A stretch of 64,000 nucleotides of DNA from Scytolyngbya sp. HA4215-MV1 (GCA_019359045.1 JAHHIA010000006.1:331408-395407), one strand, 5' to 3'. Counted from the stretch's first letter, positions 9,591 to 20,993 are shown. Numbers and translations: made by a program. The notes: generated from the sequence alone by a model not told the origin.

Positions 9591-11276
9591 CTAAGGCAAC
9601 GGCAGTGAAGCCCGCAACGCCGTCCAGGCAGAAAGCGCTTTCGCATTAGAGGGTTCCCCTTTTTGCAGAAGCAATCCCCCATCTTGTAAATCGCGCAAGC
9701 CATATTCTCCCCCTGCAATCAACTGATCCAGTATAGGAATCAGGGCTTGAAACTGATCCCGTTCGTTTTGATCTACGGCTTGAAACTGTTGCGACTGCCA
9801 GACATCCGCTAAAACATAGTCAACCGAAATTACTTCATTGCGATCGTTCCGTAATTTGAGTGCCGAAAAATACTTCAAACCGTCTGCCTCAATTCGTCTG
9901 CCGACCAACCGAATAATTTCCCGCCGACTCGACAAAGGCGGCACCGCATAAGTTGTTGCTGCCACGCTCGCATCTGGCGGAATCTGCCCCATCAGCGTTC
10001 GCATATCATGGGCGTGCTGCCATTGGCGATTCAGGGGTACATAGATTTTGTTGCTCTGAGAGATTGCTTTCAGGGGAGTAGCAAAATATAGAATTTGGTG
10101 GGGGTTTTGACGAATCAAAAGTAACAGCGACAGGACTAAACACCCGACCCAAAACCGCCGTATAAGGGGCCGAAATTTTTCTGCATGAACTGACCACCAC
10201 AAAATTGCCCCATAGAATAAGCCCGGCAGCAGTGTAATTGCATAACGCAAGTGAATCGACAGCGGATTGCCCGGCGCATCAGGATCGCGAATAAATAGGG
10301 CTAGCAATGGAAACCCAGCCATGACCCAGGCAGAGCCAGAAATCATTGGCACAAACGCGAGTGGCAACCATTGATAGAACAAGTAGTTTGCCTTGGTTGC
10401 GATCGGGGTCACCAGTTGGTGGATCAATTGGATTGGCTGGCTTAAGATCGACAGAATCAGATCTAATGTACTAACCCTGGTTTCATTCTGAGTAAAATTG
10501 CGGAAGTGCTCGACTGTAAACCGACGAGAACTATCATCCGAAAAAAGCGGCATGATGGCATTCGTTACCAGGAGAATGTAGCCAAAGCTCACAATGCAAA
10601 GCGCCAAGCCCACCCGAGGAAAGCGACGACTCAACGTCAAGTAAACACCAATCCCAAACAAAATAATCCCAGCATCTTCTCGTACCAACAATACCAGCCC
10701 TGCCAATCCCCCAAATAGCCACCAGACCCGTTTTTCTAAAGCCAGCAATAGACTGAAAACCAGCAATGGCGTTTGAGAAGAGTCATGAAAGCTAGAAACA
10801 GTGGGTCCAATGACTGCATTGGCACAATAGAAACTCGCTGCGATCATGCTAGCCAGTGCGGGTTGTAGATACTGCCGCGCCAGTCCATAGAGCACCAATC
10901 CACCCGTCGTCATCAACACGACTTGAATCACGACTAAGGTTTCGGCAGATGGATGAACTGCGTAAAACGGTAACCACAACAGCAATGCTGGAGTAAAATG
11001 TTGCCCCAAGCGATGGTAGAAAACCGTTGGCAATTCCCCGTCACGGAGCACTGCACTGGAGAGGGTAGAAGAAAGTGAACTCTGGAAAAAACGTCCGTGC
11101 GTTCCATTCCAGAAAACCTGGTTGAAAATGCCGTGGTCGTAAGGGTTAAAAAAGCTGTAATAGCGATTGAGCGAGAGGCTTAAAGTCAGGACGAAAAAAA
11201 TAGCTGCAATCACCAAGATTGTCCGAAACGCTGGTTGTTTTTTTTCGGCGTTAAGAGCTTCCAAAAGCACGAGCAC
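9591..11276 (-). CDS. DUF2079 polytopic membrane protein
   Basis: The product is 561 residues with about ten membrane helices. Family marks of DUF2079 proteins are LNRYYSFFNPYDHGIFNQVFWN after the first helix, LGQHFTPALLLWLPFYA, and SFHDSSQTPLLVFSLLLALEK. The first loop carries YDHGIF, the usual position of a GT-C-like acidic residue. The C-terminal ~160 residues are soluble (AATTYAVPPLSSRREI). These proteins are common in cyanobacteria, and their function is not established. The start is a GTG at 11276. It is convergent with sqdX (42 bases between stops), and no clear terminator was seen between them. Confidence 0.82.
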   Translation of the reverse strand: MLVLLEALNAEKKQPAFRTILVIAAIFFVLTLSLSLNRYYSFFNPYDHGIFNQVFWNGTHGRFFQSSLSSTLSSAVLRDGELPTVFYHRLGQHFTPALLLWLPFYAVHPSAETLVVIQVVLMTTGGLVLYGLARQYLQPALASMIAASFYCANAVIGPTVSSFHDSSQTPLLVFSLLLALEKRVWWLFGGLAGLVLLVREDAGIILFGIGVYLTLSRRFPRVGLALCIVSFGYILLVTNAIMPLFSDDSSRRFTVEHFRNFTQNETRVSTLDLILSILSQPIQLIHQLVTPIATKANYLFYQWLPLAFVPMISGSAWVMAGFPLLALFIRDPDAPGNPLSIHLRYAITLLPGLFYGAILWWSVHAEKFRPLIRRFWVGCLVLSLLLLIRQNPHQILYFATPLKAISQSNKIYVPLNRQWQHAHDMRTLMGQIPPDASVAATTYAVPPLSSRREIIRLVGRRIEADGLKYFSALKLRNDRNEVISVDYVLADVWQSQQFQAVDQNERDQFQALIPILDQLIAGGEYGLRDLQDGGLLLQKGEPSNAKALSAWTALRASLPLP

Positions 11277-11477
11277 AGCCTTTGCCTTGCGTTAATTTAA
11301 CCGAGTGTCTATGAAATTAGCACGAACAAAGGGCTCCCAGACATTCCTATCACCCGGGAAAGAAGCTGTTTCCTAGCAGTCTTGCTCAGTGGGGCTATCG
11401 ACGATCGCTTTCGCAACAGTTGATCTTGAGTAAACAGGGGAATAATCCCCTTGCCGATAAATTAGAATCGCGATTCA

Positions 11478-11933
11478 TTACTCTTTGGCAACAAAGGTAT
11501 AGTTGCAGGTCGAGCCTTCATTACAACCAACCCAAACGCGATAAGTGCCCGCTCCCCACTGAGATTCAACCGAGCTACTGCCACAGAATACGGTTTCTCC
11601 ACTGGAATTCTGAATCAGTAGAGTGGGAGAGTTGCCTCTACTTTGGACTTGAATCTTCAAATTGGTAAAATTTTCTTTCAAGACGAGAACATGGTCGGGC
11701 GTATCGCGATCGTTGCCAAAGCCCAGACAAGGATGATCATCGCGATCGCGATTGGATAATGCTAATAATGAAAAAGATGCTCTCGTAAACCCTTTGGTGA
11801 CGCCGTCGGCAGGAGAGAAGCCAGGTGCCAGGGTCATTTTGGCGGCTTGTGCTAACCCAGGGGAAATCCCCAAAGCTGTAATTAGTGTGAGAGAAACGAC
11901 CCACTGAAATCGCCGTGCTACATCACTTATCAT
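11478..11933 (-). CDS. Small secreted protein with four cysteines, unknown function
   Basis: The product is about 151 residues. The N-terminus has a signal peptide: a basic start (ARRFQW), a hydrophobic core (VVSLTLITALGIS) and a likely cleavage after AQA near residue 30. The mature part is ~120 residues and beta-rich in appearance, with four cysteines (CLGFG, VFCGSS, VGCNEG, TCNYT) that could form two disulfides outside the cytoplasm. I chose the ATG at 11933 because GAGGTG lies a few bases upstream; a GTG at 11942 is possible. The pattern of LQVQSRGNSPTLLIQ-like strands followed by GTYRVWVG resembles pre-peptidase C-terminal type domains, but this is only a resemblance. Confidence 0.65.
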   Translation of the reverse strand: MISDVARRFQWVVSLTLITALGISPGLAQAAKMTLAPGFSPADGVTKGFTRASFSLLALSNRDRDDHPCLGFGNDRDTPDHVLVLKENFTNLKIQVQSRGNSPTLLIQNSSGETVFCGSSSVESQWGAGTYRVWVGCNEGSTCNYTFVAKE

Positions 11934-12875
11934 TTCAATCACCTCATGACTTAAGATTTTATTAAGGTCGTTACAATAGGCTATATGCCGTGATTTTCCT
12001 TATGTTCCAGACAAATTACTGTGTATTTCAAGTTTTTACCAAGAAAACTTTCCGACACTAGATGCTTGTCTTCGAACGAACTCCACCAACGGTATCCATC
12101 CAATTCATCTGATATTGACTTCAAGTTTACGCGTCGGCTTACCTCGTTTTAGAGAATGGTGGCTCAAAAGTGGGTAAAAGGAACGCCAAAGCCGCGATCG
12201 GTGTTTCGCGTCATTATTCATTTCATATGCTTCTGATGGATTTTGTGTTGGAGTCAAACCCTGAAAGACGTGGCATTTGGAAAACGATTTTCAGATTAAG
12301 CAAGGATTTCGCACCAAATGCCGCGCCCCTACGCCGGATCAACACAAATTGAGTTAGAACCAACATTTCGTCCATCCTTTACAGATTTACAAATCATTTT
12401 CTAAGAAAAATTGAGATATTTTGAAAATTTCCGTGAATTGCTGGGTTCCGCTTCGCGATCGGGTTGGCATCCCATCAATCTGTAATTAGTCTCTAATTTG
12501 AGAGACTCGAGGCAGAACGAAGAAGTTCCAGTGGAATGCTCATTAGGTATTTTTGGCAAGACTACTCGTTTGTGGAGAACTAATTGTGCCTTTAGTCACC
12601 TTTTTGCTGGCAATATTCAGTAGCTTAGTGTTGGTTAAAGTGTTTATAGAGTTGCCGCTCAGTAGCTTACATTGGCTCAACATTTCAAACTGGTTAGGTG
12701 CGACGATCGTTCTATTACTCTTGTCCTGGTGTGTTGGAGATTGAAAAATATCCTTACAGCTTGAGTTTTTATTGATTTCAGGTCATGCTTAATTTTTTCG
12801 CATACTCTTTTAACATCAACCCTCTTTTTAAGATAGTTACCAATTGACTCAATTTTTTTCCTCATCTGCACTCAA
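11934..12875. other. Long intergenic stretch with a weak small ORF and a stem-loop
   Basis: No convincing gene was found in about 940 bases. A frame at 12553-12744 (TTG start, or GTG at 12586) would give a ~52-63 residue peptide with two hydrophobic segments (VPLVTFLLAIFSSLVLVKV and ATIVLLLLSWCVGD). It has no clear ribosome site or recognisable family, so I give it low weight. A 9-bp inverted repeat pairs GGCATTTGG (12272-12280) with CCAAATGCC (12314-12322) and is followed by CGCGCCCCTAC, reminiscent of the GC-rich hairpin at 50788-50811. The promoter of the 13146 kinase gene may lie partly here. Confidence 0.4.
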
Positions 12876-13057
12876 GCGGTTGTTTAAAAGGGGCTAGCTG
12901 TGATTTTGAGCACGCAGAGATTCCCCCTCGCCCCCCTTTTAAGAGGGGCATCAGCTTCAAAGTCCCCTTTTTTCTAGCGCAGCGGTACTTCAGCATGGGG
13001 ATTGTAGGGGGATCGTGTCCGCTGCTACTTGGGAAAGGACCTTTTTAAACCATCCTC
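12876..13057. mobile_element. MITE-like element, copy A (182 bp)
   Basis: The ends form an imperfect inverted repeat: GCGGTTGTTTAAAAGG at the left and the complement of GAGGATGGTTTAAAAAGG at the right. The interior matches copy B at 21076-21234: both contain GAGCACxCAGAGAT, runs of C then G around a TTAA-like centre, CAAAGTCCCC, GGGGGATCGTGTC and CTACTT...GAAAGGAC. It has no coding capacity. The element is flanked by CAA on the left and TAA on the right, so any 3-bp target duplication here has decayed. It lies 88 bases before the start codon of the large kinase gene and may affect that gene's transcription. Confidence 0.65.
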
Positions 13058-13145
13058 TAAGGGGTAGGCTAGCAGCAAGCCTCAAATTCTAAAACAGTTG
13101 ATGATAGGTTATCTTCAGTTATTTCCAGTTATTTAAAGATGCACC

Positions 13146-16100
13146 ATGCCAGTGCCTTTGCCTGATAACCAAGCTTTGAAAATCGATACACTGTATCGCT
13201 ATGAAACTTTGGATATTGCTCCTGATGAAGCGTTTGACGATCTCGTTCAATTAGCTATTCAAATCTGCGGCACCCCGATCGCCCTCGTGGATTTGAAGGA
13301 TGGCGAGTTTCAATGGGTGAAGTCCAATTTGAGTCCAGATTTTAATGGAGTGATTGGAGCAAGCTGCGATAGCGACTTCAGGACAGCTATCGGAGCAGCC
13401 ATCCATCAGTTTGGGCTGGGCACGCTCTGTACTCAGCAATCAGATGTTTTGGTCATTCCTGATTTGCTCAGAGATGAACGATTGGCTCACCATTTTGCTG
13501 CTGTTTCGCCCTCCTTTCGATTTTATGCAGGAGTACCGTTTGCGTTGCCAGAGGGATGTGCGATCGGGAGTCTTTGGGTGGTTGATGTCGAACCCAGACA
13601 GTTGAGCGATGCCCAAATCGCCTCCTTTCGTGCTCTAGGTCGGCAGGGGGCGCGCCAGCTAGAGTTGCAGCGCAAATTCAAACTGGTATCGAGCGAATTG
13701 GTTCAACGCAATCAGGTGGAATCGACGTTGCGAGAGAGTGAAAGGCGGTTTCGCCAACTGATTCAAGATCTCCAGGTGGGAGTTTTACTTCAGGGTGCCA
13801 ATGCAGAGATTCTGTTGAGCAATCGTACGGCTTTACGGTTGTTGGGGCTGAAAGAAAACCAACTTTTGGGGAAAAGTTCGTTTGACGCAGACTGGCAAGT
13901 CATCCATGAAGATGGTTCGCCCTTTCCCAGTGAAAGTCATCCTGTACCGCAGGCGATCGCAACTCGCCAGGCGGTACGGAATATCGTGATGGGGGTTTAT
14001 CGACTCAATACTCAGGACTATATCTGGCTGTTGGTCAATGCTGAACCCCAATTGGCAGCGGATGGCAGCGTCCGCCAGGTGATTTGCACCTTTAGTGACA
14101 TTAGCGATCGTAAGCAAATTGAAGAAGCCCTCCGCAAAAGCGAAACTAAAAATCGGGCGTTGCTGCACGCGATTCCTGATCTAATGATGCGGATTAACCG
14201 AAAGGGCATTCATTTAGATGTTAAGTGTCCTCAAGATAATAAATTAATTGTTCCGATCGACACCATCATCGGCAAAAGTTTCTTCGACGTGTTGCCCCCT
14301 GACATTGCGCAACAACGCAGCTACTACATCGAAGAAGCCTTTCAAACCGGCGAAATTCAGATTTTTGAATATCAGTTGATGGTAGATGGAGAACTGCGAG
14401 AAGAAGAAGCTCGCGTCGTGATCAGCGGTGAGGATGAAGTGCTGATGATCGTGCGAGATATCACCAAGCGAAAACGGGCTGAAGCCGCGTTACGACAAGC
14501 AGAAGAAAAATATCGCAGTATCTATGAAAGCTCTGTCGAAGGGATCTTTCAAACCACTCCTGAAGGCAAATATCTCAGCGTTAATCCTGCCCTCGCTAGA
14601 ACTCATGGCTATGCCTCGCCATCTGAGATGATTCGTTGGGTTGACAACATCGGGGCACAGATTTATGTGGATTCGACCCGCAGGGCAGAATTTATCCGCT
14701 TAATGCAAGAAAATGATGTTGTCCGAGAATTTGAATCTCAAGTCTATCGCCAAGATGGCAGTATCATTTGGGTTTCGGAAAATGTTCGGGCAGTCAGAAA
14801 TGATACTGGTGATTTGCTCTACTACGAAGGCTCTAGTTTTGAAATTACCGATCGCAAACAGGCAGAAGAAGCGTTGAAATCCGCCTATGCCGAACAACGG
14901 GCTTTGTTTGCGGCAATGGCAGATCTGGTGCTGGTACGAGATAAGACCGGGCGTTGCACCAAGCTCATTACGCCCAAGGCCAGTCACCTACTGTTCAAGC
15001 CAGTCGATGAACTGGTGAACCAAACCCTCCACGATGTCTTTCCCCAACCCTTAGCAGATACTTTTTTAGACTATATTCACCAGGCTTTAACTACCCAAAA
15101 AACTGTTAAGGCAGAATACAGTCTCACGATTCAAGAACGCGAAATCTGGTTTGACGCCAGCATTTCTCCAATCGACGAAAACTTGGTTATGTGGGTGATT
15201 CGGGACTCCACCCAGCGCAAACAAGCTGAAGAATCTCTTCGCCGTCGCGAGGAAGAATTCAAAGCACTCGTCGAGCACGCCCCAGATGTTATTGCTCGTT
15301 TTGATCGATCGTACCACCACCTCTACGTCAATCCGATTGTAGAACGTGATACCGGAATTCCTGCTGCTGCCTTCATCGGGAAGACTGGGAGAGAATTGGG
15401 CTTCCCAGAAGCCAATGTGCGTCAATGGGATGCTGTATTGCAAAAAACTTTTGACACCGGACAAGAGCAAAGTCTGGAGCATTCTGTGTCATCCCCACAA
15501 GGATTGAAATACTATCAGTCTCGCTTCGTTCCAGAATTGGGCAGCGATCGCACAGTCGAATCTGTGCTCGCGATCACTCGCGACATCACGGACTACAAAC
15601 AGACTGAAGCCTCTCTGCGACAAAGCCGTGAGCGCTACACCTTAGCCGTCAGCGCGGGTGAAGTCGGAGTTTGGGACTGGAATATCGAAACAGGAGAAAT
15701 TTACCTTGATCCTATCCTTAAAGCCCTCTTGGGCTATGAAGATTGGGAAATTCCTAACCGTCTGGAAATATGGAATGAGTCTATCCATCCCGACGATCGC
15801 AAACAGGTTACCGCAGAGATACAGTCTCACTTACTGGGCGAAACCCCTCGCTTTGAAAGCGAACATCGCATGTTACATAAAGATGGGAGTCATCGCTGGT
15901 TTTCTGTCTGTGGCACTGTTTTTCGGGATAATGCTGGCACCCCTTATCGCATGGTCGGTACCAACAACAACATTACTGAGTCCAAACAAGCCGAAGAACG
16001 CCTGCGCCAGCTTTACGACATCACTGCCACCCATCAACTCAATTTTGCAGACAAACTCAACCGTTTGCTCACCATGGGATGTCAAGAATTTGACTTGAGC

Positions 16101-19100
16101 ATCGGCATGTTGACCAAAACTGAAGCCATCTACAGTCAGCTCCAGGCTCTGATCGTCTCCCACCCCAGTCAGCCTGAAAACCCACCCCCCTTCACCGCAG
16201 GTCAAATCCTCAATTTTGCTACCACTGATTGCCAGGAGATTTTAAGCGCACACCAACTCATTAGTGTGGAACAAATCTCAATGTCAGAATGGCATAATCA
16301 TCCGTTTTGCACCCAGTTTGGCTTAGAAGCCTATCTAGGTGCTCCAGTGCAGGTCAATCAACAAGTCTACGGCACGCTTAGTTTTTGTAGCTTCCAATCC
16401 CGTAGCAGTTCGTTTACTGCGGCAGACAAAGAATTTCTCAAACTGACAGCTCAGTGGGTCGGGAGTGAACTGGAGCGGCAACAGGCAGCCGAAACCCTGG
16501 AACGACAAAACCTGCGGGCACAACTGTTTGCCACCATCACATTGCGAATCCGTCAATCGCTCAATCTAGCCGAAATTCTCAATACCACGGCTGCTGAGGT
16601 GCGCCATTTACTGCAAGCCGATCGGGTGTTGATCTATCAATTTTCTTCCGACTGGAGCGGCACTGTTGTGGTTGAGTCGGTTGAGCCGGGCTGGACTGCG
16701 GTGCTAGGTATGGAGATTGTAGACACCTGCTTCCAATCAGGACATTGGCAACAATATCAGCAAGGCAAAATTTGGTATGTCAACAATCTTGAACAAGCCA
16801 CTCTTGCCCCTTGCCATCAACGATTGCTCACCCAATTTCAGGCTAAAGCCTCTCTGGTCATTCCAATTTTGCAAAGCCACCAATTGTGGGGATTACTGAT
16901 AGTGCATCAGTGTGCTACCCCCCGACAATGGCAGCCATTTGAAATTGATCTCCTCAGCCAATTAGCAAACCAGGTCGGGATTGCGATCGCCCAAGCGCGA
17001 CTCCTCACCCAAGAAACCCAGCAACGCGAACAACTTACTCAACAAAACTTAGCACTCGAACAAGCCCGCAAAGAAGCCGAAAAAGCCTCTCAAATGAAGA
17101 GCACCTTTTTGGCAACCATGAGCCATGAAATCCGCACCCCTATGAACGCCGTCCTCGGCATGACCGGGCTGCTCTTAGACGCCGACCTGACTCCTGAACA
17201 ACGAGATTTTGTCGAAACCATTCGTATCAGTGGAGACAACCTACTCACCCTGATTAACCAAATTCTAGACTTCTCCAAACTCGAGGCAGGGGAAATGGAA
17301 TTGGAAATTTTGGACTTTGATTTAAGCACTTGTATCGAAGAAATTGCCGATTTGCTGGCAGCAACCGCCCATGCCAAAGGCTTAGAACTGGCAACTCTGA
17401 TCTATCGCAATGTGCCTCTGCGACTCCGGGGAGATGTCAGTCGCTTGCGGCAAATTTTGACCAATTTGGTGAGCAACGCGATTAAGTTTACGGAAGCCGG
17501 CGAGGTCGTGATTCGGGCAGTCTTGACAGACGAAACAGAAACGACGACGACAATCACTTTTTCGGTCACCGATACTGGCATTGGCATCGCCCCTGAAGCC
17601 CAGGCAGGTTTATTTCAACCCTTTTTCCAAATTGACGCTTCAACCACACGCAAATATGGCGGCACCGGACTGGGATTGGCAATTTCCCGGCAGTTGGTTG
17701 AACTCATGGGCGGCAAAATTGGATTGGAAAGTACCCAAGGGCAGGGCACCCGATTTTGGTTTACCATCACGTTCCAAAAACAACTGAGCCAGGTTGCCCC
17801 GATCTCGACCACGACTACGATCGCCACTCTCTTACCCGGACTCAGACTGCTGGTCGTGGATGACAATGCTACCAACCGCAAAATTTTGAACTACCAGGCA
17901 ACCTCCTGGAACCTGGAAGTGGAAGAAGCCGATGGTGCAGAAACGGCTCTAGAAGCACTGCGGCAGAGCATTGCGGCGGGCAAACCCTTTGATCTCGCTA
18001 TTCTGGACATGCAAATGCCCCAAATCGATGGCGAAACGCTTGGTAAACAAATCAAAGCCGATCCCGCTCTGGCACAAACAAAATTGATTATGATGACCTC
18101 ACTGAACCAGGCGGGGGAAGCTAGACGAATGCTAGAAATTGGCTTTTCTGCATACCTGGTGAAGCCCGTTAAACAGTCCCGGTTACTCAATTGCATCGTT
18201 AATACAGTGACGATCGCCCCTCCCGGTCAGAGTACGATGCCTGTACCAAGCACTCAAGGACTACGTGAACCATCCGATTGCCATAACCCTGAAGGAAGTA
18301 GCAAAGTAGATCCAGTAGGGTTGCCTATTTCTAACGCGAATTCGTCTATTCGTAAGGGCATCAAATTAAAAATTCTGCTCGTTGAAGATAACGTCATCAA
18401 TCAAAAGGTCACACTCAATCAACTCAAGAAGCTAGGTTATGAAGCCGATATTGCTGCGAATGGGCAAGAAGCACTTTTTATGATGAAAAAAATTAATTAC
18501 GACATTGTATTAATGGATTGCCAAATGCCGATTATGGATGGCTACGATACGACTCGATCGATTCGTCAAATTGAGGGGAGCGATCGCCATACCTGTATCA
18601 TTGCATTAACTGCAAATGCAATGAAAGAAGACCGAGAACAATGTATTCGTGCAGGAATGGATGATTATTTAAGCAAGCCCATCCTCAAAGAGCAACTTGC
18701 AGCCACATTAGAACGATGGAGCCAGACAATGAACGCTGCATCTAAACCAGGTTCTAATTCCCCTATTTCAATGTATCCACAAGATTCCGCATCGAACACA
18801 CCGATTCATTGGCAACATCTACATCAAATTTCAGACAATAATGAAGAGTTTGAACTTGAGTTGCTTCAAGTTTTTATTGTGGATACCCAAACCCACTTAG
18901 CTGCCCTCAAGCTTGCGATCGAGCAGCAAAACCTCAAGCAAATTGAGCAACAAGCCCACCATATCAAAGGTGCTAGTGCCAATGTGGGCGCCAGTGTACT
19001 TCTCAAACTTGCAACTCAGTTAGAAGACCAGGCACGCCAAAAACAACTGAAAAATGAGCAAATCCTGCTTCAGGATTTAGAAACTGGATTAGCCCAAATC

Positions 19101-19136
19101 CAAGCTTTCTTAGAACAACCCGATCGCTTCTGTTAG
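13146..19136 (+). CDS. Giant hybrid histidine kinase GAF-(PAS)6-GAF-GAF-HisKA-HATPase-REC-REC-Hpt
   Basis: The product is 1996 residues, with no membrane helix seen, so it is probably cytoplasmic. Order by eye: GAF (~25-185), six PAS units (~200-955, several ending in the DRK/ERK-AE-L linker), GAF (~956-1115), GAF (~1128-1285), HisKA with His1327 in [10 protein letters not shown], HATPase ([25 protein letters not shown]), REC with Asp1621, REC with Asp1791, and Hpt with His1938 in AHHIKGAS. The third GAF has DTCF (Cys1195) and PCH (Cys1223). This is the cysteine pair of DXCF cyanobacteriochromes, with [13 protein letters not shown] as a further mark, so it may bind a bilin and sense light. 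The ATG at 13146 follows a MITE copy. Output is a full internal phosphorelay, and the final partner is not in evidence. Confidence 0.93.
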   Translation: MPVPLPDNQALKIDTLYRYETLDIAPDEAFDDLVQLAIQICGTPIALVDLKDGEFQWVKSNLSPDFNGVIGASCDSDFRTAIGAAIHQFGLGTLCTQQSDVLVIPDLLRDERLAHHFAAVSPSFRFYAGVPFALPEGCAIGSLWVVDVEPRQLSDAQIASFRALGRQGARQLELQRKFKLVSSELVQRNQVESTLRESERRFRQLIQDLQVGVLLQGANAEILLSNRTALRLLGLKENQLLGKSSFDADWQVIHEDGSPFPSESHPVPQAIATRQAVRNIVMGVYRLNTQDYIWLLVNAEPQLAADGSVRQVICTFSDISDRKQIEEALRKSETKNRALLHAIPDLMMRINRKGIHLDVKCPQDNKLIVPIDTIIGKSFFDVLPPDIAQQRSYYIEEAFQTGEIQIFEYQLMVDGELREEEARVVISGEDEVLMIVRDITKRKRAEAALRQAEEKYRSIYESSVEGIFQTTPEGKYLSVNPALARTHGYASPSEMIRWVDNIGAQIYVDSTRRAEFIRLMQENDVVREFESQVYRQDGSIIWVSENVRAVRNDTGDLLYYEGSSFEITDRKQAEEALKSAYAEQRALFAAMADLVLVRDKTGRCTKLITPKASHLLFKPVDELVNQTLHDVFPQPLADTFLDYIHQALTTQKTVKAEYSLTIQEREIWFDASISPIDENLVMWVIRDSTQRKQAEESLRRREEEFKALVEHAPDVIARFDRSYHHLYVNPIVERDTGIPAAAFIGKTGRELGFPEANVRQWDAVLQKTFDTGQEQSLEHSVSSPQGLKYYQSRFVPELGSDRTVESVLAITRDITDYKQTEASLRQSRERYTLAVSAGEVGVWDWNIETGEIYLDPILKALLGYEDWEIPNRLEIWNESIHPDDRKQVTAEIQSHLLGETPRFESEHRMLHKDGSHRWFSVCGTVFRDNAGTPYRMVGTNNNITESKQAEERLRQLYDITATHQLNFADKLNRLLTMGCQEFDLSIGMLTKTEAIYSQLQALIVSHPSQPENPPPFTAGQILNFATTDCQEILSAHQLISVEQISMSEWHNHPFCTQFGLEAYLGAPVQVNQQVYGTLSFCSFQSRSSSFTAADKEFLKLTAQWVGSELERQQAAETLERQNLRAQLFATITLRIRQSLNLAEILNTTAAEVRHLLQADRVLIYQFSSDWSGTVVVESVEPGWTAVLGMEIVDTCFQSGHWQQYQQGKIWYVNNLEQATLAPCHQRLLTQFQAKASLVIPILQSHQLWGLLIVHQCATPRQWQPFEIDLLSQLANQVGIAIAQARLLTQETQQREQLTQQNLALEQARKEAEKASQMKSTFLATMSHEIRTPMNAVLGMTGLLLDADLTPEQRDFVETIRISGDNLLTLINQILDFSKLEAGEMELEILDFDLSTCIEEIADLLAATAHAKGLELATLIYRNVPLRLRGDVSRLRQILTNLVSNAIKFTEAGEVVIRAVLTDETETTTTITFSVTDTGIGIAPEAQAGLFQPFFQIDASTTRKYGGTGLGLAISRQLVELMGGKIGLESTQGQGTRFWFTITFQKQLSQVAPISTTTTIATLLPGLRLLVVDDNATNRKILNYQATSWNLEVEEADGAETALEALRQSIAAGKPFDLAILDMQMPQIDGETLGKQIKADPALAQTKLIMMTSLNQAGEARRMLEIGFSAYLVKPVKQSRLLNCIVNTVTIAPPGQSTMPVPSTQGLREPSDCHNPEGSSKVDPVGLPISNANSSIRKGIKLKILLVEDNVINQKVTLNQLKKLGYEADIAANGQEALFMMKKINYDIVLMDCQMPIMDGYDTTRSIRQIEGSDRHTCIIALTANAMKEDREQCIRAGMDDYLSKPILKEQLAATLERWSQTMNAASKPGSNSPISMYPQDSASNTPIHWQHLHQISDNNEEFELELLQVFIVDTQTHLAALKLAIEQQNLKQIEQQAHHIKGASANVGASVLLKLATQLEDQARQKQLKNEQILLQDLETGLAQIQAFLEQPDRFC

Positions 19137-19222
19137 GACTGCCAGAAATTTCTCACTTTCTCTTTTCATCGATCAGTTAAGCTTGCATTTTTAAGGCTTT
19201 AAATATTTAGAAAATCAATCAT

Positions 19223-19663
19223 TTAGCAGGATTTCTCAGCCATTTTATATCGCTTCACTAATAGTAAACAATTGCGATCGTGACCAGTCCGAATATAGCT
19301 GAGTTCATCTGCCATCTTTCTCATCAAATGTAAACCTCGTCCCCCTTCCGCATTTTGATCGATCTCTGGTGGCAAAGAATTCACAAACGCAGCAAGATCA
19401 AAAGGTTGCCCATAGTCCCAAATCTTAATTTCCAGATATTGAAAAAACAAAGCTGACTCGATCTCAATGATGGTATCTGGGGGTAAATTCCTATGAGCGT
19501 GGCGAACTGCGTTAGTAAAACCTTCAGCTAAAATCAGCTGACACTGCAACCAAACCTGTTCGGAAAGGGGAGGATGATGAAACTGATCGAACCAGGTCAA
19601 CACCTGAACGAGAGCATTGAGATCCGTGTTGACTTGTAGTGAGGCTTTCCGGATTACTGACAA
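19223..19663 (-). CDS. RsbW/SpoIIAB-like anti-sigma factor kinase
   Basis: The product is 146 residues, a single GHKL ATPase domain. Motifs are EGFTNAVRHAH (N box), KIWDYG (G1) and EGGRGLHLMRKMAD (G2). Such proteins bind a sigma factor or phosphorylate an anti-anti-sigma (STAS) protein on serine. The start is TTG at 19663, supported by AAGGA ten bases upstream; no ATG fits the domain better. It converges on the giant kinase gene (86 bases between stops) and diverges from the REC-PP2C phosphatase gene 193 bases away, which would act on the opposite side of a partner switch. Confidence 0.85.
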   Translation of the reverse strand: MSVIRKASLQVNTDLNALVQVLTWFDQFHHPPLSEQVWLQCQLILAEGFTNAVRHAHRNLPPDTIIEIESALFFQYLEIKIWDYGQPFDLAAFVNSLPPEIDQNAEGGRGLHLMRKMADELSYIRTGHDRNCLLLVKRYKMAEKSC

Positions 19664-19856
19664 CTGAGTAGAATCCTTAAATGTACGGAGGAGAGAGAAA
19701 ATACAAAGGAGAAATCAAGTAAAAAATCTAATTTCAGCAATTTGCTATTCTCATGAGTCTAACCTCGTTAAATACGGAATCCCTATTCTTGTTTCTCCAG
19801 GTTTTGCACCCTCAATTTGAATTCTAAGTTTCCCAAAGTGCACCCAAGAATCTAAG

Positions 19857-20993
19857 ATGTCCCTTATTTTAATCATTGATGACGACCCGATCATTCGCGT
19901 AGTTTTACAACGATCCCTACAGGGGCAACAGTATGAAGTCATAACCGCCAGCACGGGAGAAGAGGGCATTGCGAAAGCAAAACAGTTTCGTCCCGCATTG
20001 ATTATTTGCGACTGGGTTATGCCTCGCATCGATGGGCTGGAAGTCTGCCGCCAAATAAAAGCTTATCCGGAATTATCCACGACTTTTTTTATTCTGCTGA
20101 CATCTCGGGTTGCATTAGAGGATCGAATTAGAGGTCTAGATACGGGTGCAGACGATTTTCTCTCCAAGCCAGTTGAAATGAGTGAGTTAAAGGCACGGGT
20201 GAGAGCCGGGTTGAGGCTCCACCAGGTAACCCGTGATTTGCAAAACCAGAAACAAAAGTTAGAAAGCGAATTGAGCGAGGCGGCTGAATATCTGAGATCG
20301 CTCCTCCCTCCCCCTTTAACGGGTACAATCACGATCGATGCCCGCTTCATCCCATCTCAGCAACTTGGGGGCGACTGTTTCGACTATTATTGGCTCGACC
20401 CAGATTATCTGGCGATTTATCTACTTGATGTTTCAGGGCACGGTTTAGGTGCAGCCTTACCCTCGGTGTCTATCCTGAATTTGCTGCGCTCTCAGTCTCT
20501 GCCTGATGTCAATTTCTATCAGCCTGATGCAGTATTAAGAGCACTCAATGAAATTTTTCAGATGAGTGATCAAAATAATCGCTATTTCACCATTTGGTAT
20601 GGCGTTTATAACCAAACAAAACGTCAACTGGTCTATGCTAGTGCTGGGCATCCACCAGCTGTCTTGATTCCTGGAGCGACTCACCAACCAACCCCATGCA
20701 AGCTGCTAAAGTCGCCCGATATCCCGGTAGGTATCTTCCCAGATAGCAAATTTGGTTACTATCGCTGTGAGATCGAAAAAGCCAGCACGCTCTATATCTT
20801 TAGTGATGGAGCTTACGAAATTAGTTGCCCCGACGATCGCATTTGGGGGCTTGAAGCCTTCATCCAGCTATTATCGGAACACTGGCAATCTAGAAAATTT
20901 AACTTAGATGAGATTTTGCAGCAGATTCAGGCAATCAATGGAAATGATACCTTTGAGGACGATCTCTCTTTGTTGCAAATCAACTTTGATTAA
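19857..20993 (+). CDS. Response regulator with PP2C phosphatase output (RsbU/SpoIIE type)
   Basis: The product is 378 residues. The N-terminal REC domain (1-120) has the acidic pair DDD at ~8-10, phospho-acceptor Asp52 (IICDWVMP) and Lys in LSKP. A coiled linker (~125-150) leads to a SpoIIE-type PP2C domain with metal-binding motifs GGDCFDYYWL, DVSGHGLGAAL, SAGHPPAVL, FSDGAYE and a C-terminal EDDLSLLQ. Phosphorylation of REC would control removal of phosphate from a STAS-type anti-anti-sigma factor. The divergent neighbour is the matching anti-sigma kinase, and the hybrid kinase next door is a candidate phosphodonor (inference). No STAS gene is present in the window. Confidence 0.92.
   Translation: MSLILIIDDDPIIRVVLQRSLQGQQYEVITASTGEEGIAKAKQFRPALIICDWVMPRIDGLEVCRQIKAYPELSTTFFILLTSRVALEDRIRGLDTGADDFLSKPVEMSELKARVRAGLRLHQVTRDLQNQKQKLESELSEAAEYLRSLLPPPLTGTITIDARFIPSQQLGGDCFDYYWLDPDYLAIYLLDVSGHGLGAALPSVSILNLLRSQSLPDVNFYQPDAVLRALNEIFQMSDQNNRYFTIWYGVYNQTKRQLVYASAGHPPAVLIPGATHQPTPCKLLKSPDIPVGIFPDSKFGYYRCEIEKASTLYIFSDGAYEISCPDDRIWGLEAFIQLLSEHWQSRKFNLDEILQQIQAINGNDTFEDDLSLLQINFD

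Noticed and set aside
12553..12744. 63-residue hydrophobic frame
   Set aside because: There is no ATG, no ribosome site and no family match. It is kept only as a remark in the intergenic entry.
16021..16500. Bilin binding by the second GAF of the first kinase
   Set aside because: It lacks the CH motif and DXCF, and the strand pattern fits an ordinary GAF.
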